In this document: piece by piece, positions 1 to 5,585 of the stretch
Position numbering within the stretch: the first letter of the stretch is position 1
Layout of the letters: every line of letters begins with the position of its first letter
DNA from: Chrysiogenales bacterium
GTDB lineage: Bacteria; Acidobacteriota; Aminicenantia; UBA2199
Assembly: GCA_004525465.1 (NCBI GenBank)
Contig: SPCN01000159.1
Location: 1 to 5,585 of the forward strand
Length of the DNA: 5,585 bases
Reading direction: 5' to 3'
Notes under the pieces: model-generated
Told to the model about the DNA's origin: nothing
Seen by the model: the letters and a program-made list of their open reading frames with translations, nothing else
The model's database searches: none
Made by a program: the position numbers and the translations under genes

Positions 1-1
1 C

Positions 2-1321
2 CATGGTTACTTCGAGGTCAGCGGCGATGTGAGCAAATACACGCGGGCCAAGTTTCTTTCCGAAGCGGGCAAGAAGACCGACGTGTTTGTGCGTTTTTCC
101 ACTGTCGGTGGCGAGAGGGGCTCGGCCGATTCCGAGCGCGATCCGCGCGGCTTCGCCGTGAAGTTCTACACCGAGGAAGGCAACTATGACATGGTGGGCA
201 ACAACACGCCGGTGTTCTTCATCCGCGACCCGCTGAAATTCCCCGACTTCATCCATACCCAGAAACGCAACCCGGCCTCCAACCTCAAGGATGCCGACAT
301 GTTCTGGGACTTCCTCTCCCTGACGCCCGAGTCCATCCACCAGGTGACCATCCTGTTCTCCGACCGGGGCACGCCCAGGAGCTTCCGCAACATGAACGGC
401 TACACCAGCCACACCTATATGTGGTACAACCAGAAAGGCGAGCACTTCTGGATCAAGCTGCACTTCAAGACCGAGCAGGGCGTCCGGAACTTCAGCGGCG
501 AGGAGGCCGAGCGCATGCGCGGCATCGACCCGGATTGCACTACCCGCGACCTGCATGAGGCCATCGCCCGCGGTGAGTTCCCTTCCTGGCGCGTAGAGGT
601 GCAGGTGATGACCCCCAAGCAGGCCGAGACCTATCGCTTCGACCCGTTCGACGTCACCAAGGTCTGGCCGCACGCCGATTTCCAGCCCTTCACTTTCGGC
701 CGCATGGTCCTGAACCGCAACCCGGAAAACTATTTCGCCGAAGTGGAGCAGGCCGCCTTCTCACCTGCCAATTTTGTCCCCGGCATCGCCTCCTCCCCGG
801 ACAAGATGCTGCAGGGCCGTTTGTTCAGCTATCATGACACTCACCGCCACCGGCTCGGCACCAACTACCACCTGCTGCCGATCAATGCCCCCAAGGCGGC
901 CATGAACAGCTACCAGCGCGACGGGGCCATGCGCCCGGACGGCAACGGCGGCGGCGGACCCAATTACTGGCCCAACAGTTTCGGCGGCCCGGAGCCCGAT
1001 CCCACCCTGGCACCCCCGGCCATCGACATATCCGGTCAGGCCATGCGCCATGCTTACGTACTGGGCGATGTGGATTTCGTTCAGGCAGGTGATCTTTTCC
1101 GCAAGGTCATGAGCGAGTTGGACCGCGAGCACCTGGTGGGCAATATCGTCGGCCACCTGGGCCAGGCCCGGAAGCGCATCGAGTTGCGCCAGGGCGCCAT
1201 TTTTTACAAGGCCGACCCCGAATACGGCGAGCGGGTCGCCAAGGGATTGAAATTGGATGCGGCCGAAGTGAAAAAACTGGCCGCCATGTCCCAGGAAGAC
1301 CGGGTCAAAGCGACGTCCTGA
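2..1321 (+). CDS. Haem catalase (clade 3-like, small subunit), 5'-truncated by the window edge
   Basis: The enzyme decomposes H2O2 to water and oxygen and is normally a cytoplasmic tetramer with haem b. The frame is open from base 2 and begins inside the conserved HGYFEV segment, so the GTG at 29 is internal and not the start. About 60 N-terminal residues, including the catalytic distal His, lie outside the window; 439 residues remain. Visible landmarks in order are the RDPRGFAVKFYT signature, the distal Asn region VGNNTPVFFIRDP (Asn codons 200-205), VWPH in the NADPH-site region of clade 3 enzymes, and the proximal haem motif RLFSYHDTHRHRLG with its Tyr ligand at 830-832. The C-terminal YKADPEYG block is also present. 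The protein ends soon afterwards, with no flavodoxin-like extension, so it is a small-subunit (~490 residue) enzyme and not a KatE/HPII type. His after the ligand Tyr, where Pro is usual, is a mild deviation. It converges on the kinase gene. The family call is firm; a kat symbol cannot be chosen from sequence alone. Confidence 0.97.
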   Translation, partial: HGYFEVSGDVSKYTRAKFLSEAGKKTDVFVRFSTVGGERGSADSERDPRGFAVKFYTEEGNYDMVGNNTPVFFIRDPLKFPDFIHTQKRNPASNLKDADMFWDFLSLTPESIHQVTILFSDRGTPRSFRNMNGYTSHTYMWYNQKGEHFWIKLHFKTEQGVRNFSGEEAERMRGIDPDCTTRDLHEAIARGEFPSWRVEVQVMTPKQAETYRFDPFDVTKVWPHADFQPFTFGRMVLNRNPENYFAEVEQAAFSPANFVPGIASSPDKMLQGRLFSYHDTHRHRLGTNYHLLPINAPKAAMNSYQRDGAMRPDGNGGGGPNYWPNSFGGPEPDPTLAPPAIDISGQAMRHAYVLGDVDFVQAGDLFRKVMSELDREHLVGNIVGHLGQARKRIELRQGAIFYKADPEYGERVAKGLKLDAAEVKKLAAMSQEDRVKATS

Positions 1322-1342
1322 GAATTACGAGATAACCGCAAG

Positions 1343-1386
1343 GCGCGGCACTGCCGGAATAAGCGGTGCCGCGCTCAGTTTTCTTT
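1343..1386 (+). terminator. Probable rho-independent terminator of the catalase gene, between convergent genes
   Basis: A perfect 9-bp inverted repeat, GCGCGGCAC (1343-1351) and GTGCCGCGC (1366-1374), extends inwards by one G-T and two G-C pairs to a 12-bp stem with an 8-base loop (1355-1362). It starts 21 bases after the catalase stop codon. On the + strand it is followed, after four bases, by the T-rich run TTTTCTTT (1379-1386), which overlaps the end of the kinase frame. On the - strand the stem directly follows the kinase stop codon, but the sequence beyond it is only moderately T-rich. It therefore looks best suited to the catalase and may act less efficiently for the kinase. Confidence 0.72.
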
Positions 1387-4329
1387 GTCGCGGGCCAGAA
1401 CTGTGCGCGCTTCTGCGGCCAGGGCGGTATGAGGGTTGGCCTCCAGGCAGGCCCGGTAGCCCTTGCGGGCTTCGCGGGGTTTGCCCAGAAGTTCCATGGT
1501 CCTGGCGTAAATGAACGCGTCATACCAGAACCAGATCCGGGTTTCGAAATCACCCGCGGCCATTTTTTTTAGTTTCTCAAAAGCGGGACCGATCCTCTCT
1601 CGTGCTTCCGCCAGTTTTCCCTCGCGGGCCAGGAGGAAGCACAGGGAGACCTCGGTCATGTGGCTTTGGCGCAATGAGAACTTGGCCAGATCTTCCAAAA
1701 TCCAGCGGGCGCGGGCCAGATCCGTTCGGGCCAGGATCATGCTGCGGGCCAGGAACAGCCTGTATTCCCTGATGATGAAAAAAGCGGGCGGCTGGGCCTC
1801 TCCCTGGTGAAGATAGCGGTACGCTTGCGCGTAGTTTCCCTTGAACATCTCCAGGATCCCGGAGAGGGGGTTCCTGGCATAAGGATAATTCTCCTGGTAG
1901 ATCTTCTCGAAGTACTCTCTCGCTTTCTCCATCTGTCCAGCGGCCAGATGGAGGTTGCCCAGGAAAAGGCGCATGCCCACGCTACCCAGGCCGAAAAAAT
2001 TCTGACCTTGAGAATACGATCGCTCCATGATTTCGATCGCCGGCAGCGGCCCATGTTCGAAAAAAACGATCTCCAGGAGCCTTTGCATCGCGTCATTGTT
2101 GCGCGGGAAATACCGCAATGCTTTTTCCAGGCTCTTTTTTCCAGCCTCGTACCGGCCCATTGCGGTTTCGCAGTCCCCTTTCAGGTACAGGAGCGCTGAT
2201 CGCAGGTAGGGGTTCTGCACCGGCAGGTCGATGGCTTTGCCGATCAATTCCAGCGCTTTCTCGGGATTACGGTGGATGGTTTTCTGTTGGATGCTTTCAT
2301 TGATCAGGCCGTTGACCCGGGCCAGGATTTCCGGCCGGTCCCGGTAAACCAGAATCTGTCCCTTGCGGCTCACCTCCAGTTTGCCGTTGCGATGCACCGT
2401 GATGGCCTCGCGTTCCTGTTTGTCGAACAGGACCACCCGGCCCTGGCTGAGCCAGTGGTTTTCAATAATCTGGCTGGGGCGGGGGACAAAGACCAGAAAG
2501 TCCGCCGGTGAATAGCCGGTGTCGAGATTGTAACTCGGGATGATCTGCCAATTACGCCCTGCGGTCGGGGAGATGTTCCATTCGGTCAGGTAGGCCAGAT
2601 GCGAGACCAGGTTGTTGTTGCCCAGGACCAGCAGGGATACTTCACTGGCGCTGTTTTTCAGGACTTGGGTTTCTTCGATCGAACCAGGACTGGATAGCAC
2701 CGAAAATGTTCTGCCTTTGTTCAAAACGAGGGCAGATGGATACATGCCCTGGAAATTCTGGAATTGGAATACGACTAGATTTTTCCCGTCTTCGCCGTTT
2801 CCCAGCTCCTTGAAATTGGCCATGGAAAATACCGGGGCAAAATCGTATGGTGTCAGGTTGAACGTTTTGCCATAGGGTTCCTGGCCGAGCAGCTTGCCCC
2901 TGGGGTCTATGATTGCCAGCTGATTGTCGATCTGGTCTGAATTGACCGAGCAGTCCCCGGCGAAAATCCCTTTGCCGGGATGGGAGAGGAAGACCATGGT
3001 AAAGGGCGAGGGTTGATTTTGCAGGTTGCTCAGGAAGGAAAGCTTGATTTTATTGACCGGGTTTTGCTCGCTTGGCCGGTTCCAGGGCCTCGTATTGCGG
3101 ACAATATGGGCCAGGTGGACAGCATAGGGAGCGAAATCTTTTTGCCAGATGGTCCTGCCGAAACGATTCTTGGCAGATACCGTGGTTTTTCCGGTTTGCA
3201 CTTCGTGAATTTCCCGAGAGCCTAAAGTTTTGTGATAGGCGGAGTATACTATAAAAAGTATCGCTGCCAGGGCGGCCGCGCGGCGGAAAACCCTGGGGAA
3301 GCGGCGCGCCAGGGAATGCAGCAGCGGCACGCTGCCTTTGTGCAGGCGCTCGCCCATTTCGGTCGCGCTGCGGAAGCGATCCTGCTTTCTTTTGGCCAGC
3401 GCTTTGGCAACAACGAATTCCACTACCCGGGGGACCTGGATGCCGCGGTCCTGGATGCGCCCGGGTTTTTGGTTCAGGTGCATGAGCACCAGGCCCATGG
3501 TGCTGGTGTCGGCGAAAGGGTACGCCCCGGTAAGAGCCTGATAGAGGAGTATGCCCAGCTGGTAAATATCGGATTCCACCCCAAGCTCCCGGTTCTGGAT
3601 CTGCTCGGGAGAAAGATAAAAAGGCGATCCGACAATTTCGCCGATGGAAGAGGTTTTTTCCAGGTCGCCGATCTCTTTGGCCAGGCCGAAATCGAGGATC
3701 TTGATTTTTCCATCTCGGTCCACCGTGATGTTGGATGGCTTCAGGTCGCGGTGAATGATGCCCTGGGCATGCAGGATCTCCACCCCCTGGAGGATCTCAA
3801 AAAATACGGGCTGAAACTCCTCCCAGGCAAAACGCCCCTTGGTTTTGAGCATGTCTTTCATGGTGGGGCTTTGGATCCATTCCATGACCATGAACCAGAT
3901 CCCCGACCAGTTCTCCAGGGAATAGATCCTGACGATGCGCGCATCGCTGATCTTGCGGGAAAGGTTGATCTCCCGCTGTACGCGCAGGAATTTTTTTTCG
4001 TCGTGGAGGGAAGCGGGATTGAAGAACTTGAGTGCCACCGCGGTTTTCAGGGTCAGGTCGAAGCCGGCAAAGACCATGCCGAACCCGCCCTTGCCGATCA
4101 GCTTGTCCACCCGGTAGCGGTCGTTGACGACCGTCCCAGCTTTCACCTGGGCGAGGTTCAGGTAGCGTACCTGCGGTTCCGGATCCTCTGGCGAACCATG
4201 TGCATTTATTTCTTTGTTGAACTCAGCGGTTTCGGAAATTATATTTTCTTTTATTTGCTTCAATGGCCGTGTTTTCCTTGCCGTTTGATCATGAGGTTGG
4301 ATTTTATCAGGAAAGAATGGAAACAGCAA
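1375..4329 (-). CDS. Membrane-anchored Hanks-type Ser/Thr protein kinase with extracytoplasmic beta-rich and TPR-like regions
   Basis: The product is 984 residues from the TTG at 4329. Residues 1-70 are a polar extension. The kinase domain (about 72-330) is complete and looks active. It has the glycine loop GKGGFG (79-84), ATP lysine K101, helix-C glutamate E120, HRDLKPSN (193-200, catalytic D195), DFG (213-215), an activation loop rich in Ser/Thr (226-235) and SPE (240-242) in place of APE. A basic stretch (ARRFPRVFRR, 341-350) precedes a single short hydrophobic segment (about 351-365), predicting a cytoplasmic kinase and an outward C-terminus as in PknB-type receptors. Residues 370-660 are beta-rich with no domain I recognise; the segment at 509-522 is faintly FG-GAP-like. 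Residues 690-980 are helical with TPR-like units, clearest near 709-742, 784-817 and 934-967. The ligand and substrates are unknown. The start is uncertain: no ATG precedes the kinase domain and no clear ribosome site is visible. An alternative is the TTG at 4263, which has AAGGA 11 bases upstream. Confidence 0.93.
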   Translation of the reverse strand: MLFPFFPDKIQPHDQTARKTRPLKQIKENIISETAEFNKEINAHGSPEDPEPQVRYLNLAQVKAGTVVNDRYRVDKLIGKGGFGMVFAGFDLTLKTAVALKFFNPASLHDEKKFLRVQREINLSRKISDARIVRIYSLENWSGIWFMVMEWIQSPTMKDMLKTKGRFAWEEFQPVFFEILQGVEILHAQGIIHRDLKPSNITVDRDGKIKILDFGLAKEIGDLEKTSSIGEIVGSPFYLSPEQIQNRELGVESDIYQLGILLYQALTGAYPFADTSTMGLVLMHLNQKPGRIQDRGIQVPRVVEFVVAKALAKRKQDRFRSATEMGERLHKGSVPLLHSLARRFPRVFRRAAALAAILFIVYSAYHKTLGSREIHEVQTGKTTVSAKNRFGRTIWQKDFAPYAVHLAHIVRNTRPWNRPSEQNPVNKIKLSFLSNLQNQPSPFTMVFLSHPGKGIFAGDCSVNSDQIDNQLAIIDPRGKLLGQEPYGKTFNLTPYDFAPVFSMANFKELGNGEDGKNLVVFQFQNFQGMYPSALVLNKGRTFSVLSSPGSIEETQVLKNSASEVSLLVLGNNNLVSHLAYLTEWNISPTAGRNWQIIPSYNLDTGYSPADFLVFVPRPSQIIENHWLSQGRVVLFDKQEREAITVHRNGKLEVSRKGQILVYRDRPEILARVNGLINESIQQKTIHRNPEKALELIGKAIDLPVQNPYLRSALLYLKGDCETAMGRYEAGKKSLEKALRYFPRNNDAMQRLLEIVFFEHGPLPAIEIMERSYSQGQNFFGLGSVGMRLFLGNLHLAAGQMEKAREYFEKIYQENYPYARNPLSGILEMFKGNYAQAYRYLHQGEAQPPAFFIIREYRLFLARSMILARTDLARARWILEDLAKFSLRQSHMTEVSLCFLLAREGKLAEARERIGPAFEKLKKMAAGDFETRIWFWYDAFIYARTMELLGKPREARKGYRACLEANPHTALAAEARTVLARDKEN

Positions 4330-4406
4330 TTTTTTCGAACGCTGCCTGACTTACGGTCTTGGCTGCCATTTACGGAAACGGCTCGCGCCGCAATTTCACG
4401 GCCCGG

Positions 4407-4435
4407 TTGTTTTTGCGGCGAATTTGGCTTACACT
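4407..4435 (+). promoter_or_regulatory. Weak sigma70-like promoter for the Nudix-ThiE gene
   Basis: TTGTTT (4407-4412, 3 of 6 matches to the -35 consensus) and TACACT (4430-4435, 4 of 6 to the -10 consensus) are separated by exactly 17 bases. Transcription would start near 4442 and leave a leader of about 50 bases. The box matches are modest, and the call rests mainly on the spacing and the position in a divergent intergenic region. I found no TPP riboswitch (THI element) in the leader, which would be too short to hold one. Confidence 0.35.
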
Positions 4436-4443
4436 GGATTTTG

Positions 4444-4464
4444 CCAAACGACCGGTGCGCTTGG
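4444..4464. repeat. Imperfect inverted repeat at the inferred transcription start, possible operator
   Basis: The arms CCAA (4444-4447) and TTGG (4461-4464) flank a central palindrome ACCGGT (4451-4456). Additional CG/CG pairing is possible if one base bulges on the right. It sits just downstream of the proposed -10 box, where a repressor could block transcription of the Nudix-ThiE gene. No known operator is recognised, and an imperfect repeat of this size could arise by chance. Confidence 0.25.
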
Positions 4465-4481
4465 ATGAGATCGCTACCGGC

Positions 4482-4487
4482 AGGGGA
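4482..4487 (+). promoter_or_regulatory. Ribosome binding site that decides the Nudix-ThiE start
   Basis: AGGGGA lies 7 bases before the ATG at 4495, which is a good Shine-Dalgarno spacing. An in-frame ATG at 4465 would add ten residues, but it has no comparable site upstream. The zinc-ribbon cysteines begin at residue 6 from the 4495 start, as expected for the family, so 4495 is preferred. Confidence 0.7.
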
Positions 4488-4494
4488 TCGTCCC

Positions 4495-5585
4495 ATGGAT
4501 AAACTGTTCTGCCCGCGCTGCGGGGAAAAACTGGAAAAACGTCTGGTGGAGAACCGTGATCGCGATTTCTGCCCGGTCTGCCAACTAGTGGTTTACGAAA
4601 ACCCGGTGCCGGCCACGGCCGTGGCGGTTTTCAACGATTTGGGGGATGTGCTGCTGGTGCAGCGCGGCCAGGAACCAGGCAAGGGCAAATGGTGCCTGCC
4701 CGGAGGGTTCCAGGAAACAGGTGAGACTCCTGAAGAATGCGCCCTGCGCGAACTCCATGAGGAGACCGGGATCTCCGGCCGGGTGGAAGGGCTGGTTGCC
4801 ATGGAAATGAGCCCGAACCCGTTGGTCCCGGAGGTGCTGGTCATCGGTTACCGCGTCGGCACTGTGGGGGGTGAACTCAAGGCCGGTGACGATGCCCTGG
4901 CCGCGGCCTATTTTCCGCTGCGGCAGCTGCCCGAACTGGCTTTTCAAAGTCACGCCCGCATCATCGAACGGGCCGGCAGGTCGATAAGGTTGCGGCAGCA
5001 AATAAAAGTCGCGCCCTGGGGAGCCTATGTCATCACCAGCAACGACCACCTGCTGGTGGCCCGGGAGGCCTGCCGGGGCGGCGCCCGCGTCATCCAGTAC
5101 CGCGACAAGGATGCCGGCTCGGCCCGGAGACTGGAAGTGGCCCGCCAGATCCGCCGGGTAACCCGGGAGCACGGGACGCTGTTCATCGTCAACGACCAGA
5201 TCGATATCGCCCTGCTCAGCGAGGCCGACGGCGTGCATCTGGGACAGGAAGATGTTTCCATCATTGATGCCCGCTCCCTGATTCCTGCCGGGATGATCAT
5301 CGGTGTTTCCTGTTCTTCCCTGGAGCAGGCCCGCGTCGCCGAACGCCAGGGCGCCGATTATTTGGGTATCGGGGCCGTATTCGCCACGCCGGTCAAGGCA
5401 GAATATTCCGTGGTCGGACTGGAATTGCTGCGCCGGGCGGCAGCGGAAATCTCCATCCCCCTGGTGGCCATCGGCGGCATCAACCTGGACAACATGGCCG
5501 AGGTGAAAGCGGCCGGGGTCAGGAACGTGGCCATGGTGCGCGAATTCCAAAACCATACCGCGGCCAGGGTTGCCGCGGTGAATTC
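4495..5585 (+). CDS. Zinc-ribbon Nudix hydrolase fused to thiamine phosphate synthase (ThiE), 3'-truncated by the window edge
   Basis: One uninterrupted frame of 363 codons runs to the last base. Residues 1-30 form a zinc ribbon with two CxxC pairs (C6, C9, C26, C29), followed by the YENP motif typical of Nudix enzymes with this N-terminus. A perfect Nudix box (Gx5Ex7REUxEExGU) spans residues 71-93 (4705-4773), so metal-dependent hydrolysis of a nucleoside diphosphate derivative or related diphosphate is expected. After a short linker, residues about 172 onward form a TIM-barrel ThiE domain, which couples HMP diphosphate and thiazole phosphate to thiamine phosphate. It shows QYRDK (201-205), VND (232-234), DGVHLGQED (245-253), GVS (270-272), TPVK (298-301) and the phosphate-loop IGGI (326-329). 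The Mg ligands (D234, D253) and K301 are kept, and QED argues against the inactive relative TenI. Where ThiE usually has Ser-Ala near the end, this protein has R349-E350. Perhaps 10-20 C-terminal residues are missing. It is divergent from the kinase. The domain calls are firm; the role of the Nudix part is unknown. Confidence 0.93.
   Translation, partial: MDKLFCPRCGEKLEKRLVENRDRDFCPVCQLVVYENPVPATAVAVFNDLGDVLLVQRGQEPGKGKWCLPGGFQETGETPEECALRELHEETGISGRVEGLVAMEMSPNPLVPEVLVIGYRVGTVGGELKAGDDALAAAYFPLRQLPELAFQSHARIIERAGRSIRLRQQIKVAPWGAYVITSNDHLLVAREACRGGARVIQYRDKDAGSARRLEVARQIRRVTREHGTLFIVNDQIDIALLSEADGVHLGQEDVSIIDARSLIPAGMIIGVSCSSLEQARVAERQGADYLGIGAVFATPVKAEYSVVGLELLRRAAAEISIPLVAIGGINLDNMAEVKAAGVRNVAMVREFQNHTAARVAAVN

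Noticed and set aside
29..31. GTG as the catalase start codon
   Set aside because: The upstream codons from base 2 encode HGYFEVSGD, a conserved catalase segment, so the gene continues beyond the window edge.
761..1156. 131-codon open frame on the - strand within the catalase
   Set aside because: It lies opposite highly conserved catalase sequence that includes the haem-ligand motif, and its translation resembles no family.
3269..3298. CCAGGG/CCCTGG inverted repeat around the membrane-span codons of the kinase
   Set aside because: It has only six base pairs with a long loop inside coding sequence, so chance is the simplest explanation.
4443..4494. TPP riboswitch in the leader of the thiamine gene
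   Set aside because: The characteristic CTGAGA and the conserved 3' THI-box core are absent, and the leader of about 50 bases is too short for the roughly 100-base element.
4260..4496. 78-codon open frame on the - strand spanning the divergent intergenic region
   Set aside because: It overlaps the kinase 5' end in another frame as well as the start of the Nudix-ThiE gene. It has no ribosome site or family resemblance.
4612..4625. Perfect 14-bp palindrome GCCACGGCCGTGGC followed by a few T bases
   Set aside because: It has no loop and lies within coding sequence at the start of the Nudix fold. It is explained by GC-rich Ala/Val/Thr codons.
4585..5556. Long open frame on the - strand (323 codons) antisense to the Nudix-ThiE gene
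   Set aside because: It is rich in Gly, Asp, His and Gln with no recognisable domain. It lies opposite a frame with a perfect Nudix box and ThiE motifs, so it is a shadow of GC-rich coding sequence.
5580..5585. Window begins with CCATGG and ends with GAATTC, suggesting a cloned restriction fragment
   Set aside because: Both sites also occur inside the window (for example GAATTC near 5542), and the edges cut genes arbitrarily. Coincidence is sufficient.

Overview
The window holds three protein-coding genes on a moderately GC-rich bacterial background, two of them cut by the window edges. From left to right they are the 3' part of a monofunctional haem catalase (+ strand), a complete and very large membrane-anchored Hanks-type serine/threonine protein kinase (- strand), and the 5' part of a two-domain Nudix hydrolase-thiamine phosphate synthase fusion (+ strand). 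There are no rRNA or tRNA genes, mobile elements, CRISPR arrays or long repeats that I can see.

Layout: the catalase frame is open from base 2 and ends at 1321. It converges on the kinase, whose stop codon lies at 1375-1377. The 53-bp gap between them is filled by a strong GC-rich hairpin followed by a T-rich stretch, a probable intrinsic terminator for the catalase. The kinase occupies about 53% of the window (1375-4329) and reads leftwards. A 165-bp divergent intergenic region (4330-4494) separates it from the Nudix-ThiE gene. That region contains a weak sigma70-like promoter, an imperfect inverted repeat near the inferred transcription start, and a good Shine-Dalgarno sequence in front of the ATG at 4495. 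The Nudix-ThiE frame is still open at the last base.

Organism: the mix of a canonical small-subunit catalase, a PknB-like kinase with a single membrane span and a large extracytoplasmic TPR-containing part, and a thiamine biosynthesis enzyme indicates a bacterium. The kinase style resembles those common in Acidobacteriota, Aminicenantes-like lineages, Myxococcota and other lineages rich in Ser/Thr kinases. This is only an impression, and the window contains no taxonomic marker.

How the genes relate: the arrangement (convergent, then divergent) gives three separate transcription units, so there is no sequence evidence that they share a pathway. The most unusual item is the fusion of a zinc-ribbon Nudix hydrolase to a near-canonical ThiE. 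This would physically join diphosphate hydrolysis to the step that consumes the HMP diphosphate intermediate of thiamine synthesis. The second is the kinase, whose roughly 600-residue outward part combines an unrecognised beta-rich region with TPR-like helices.
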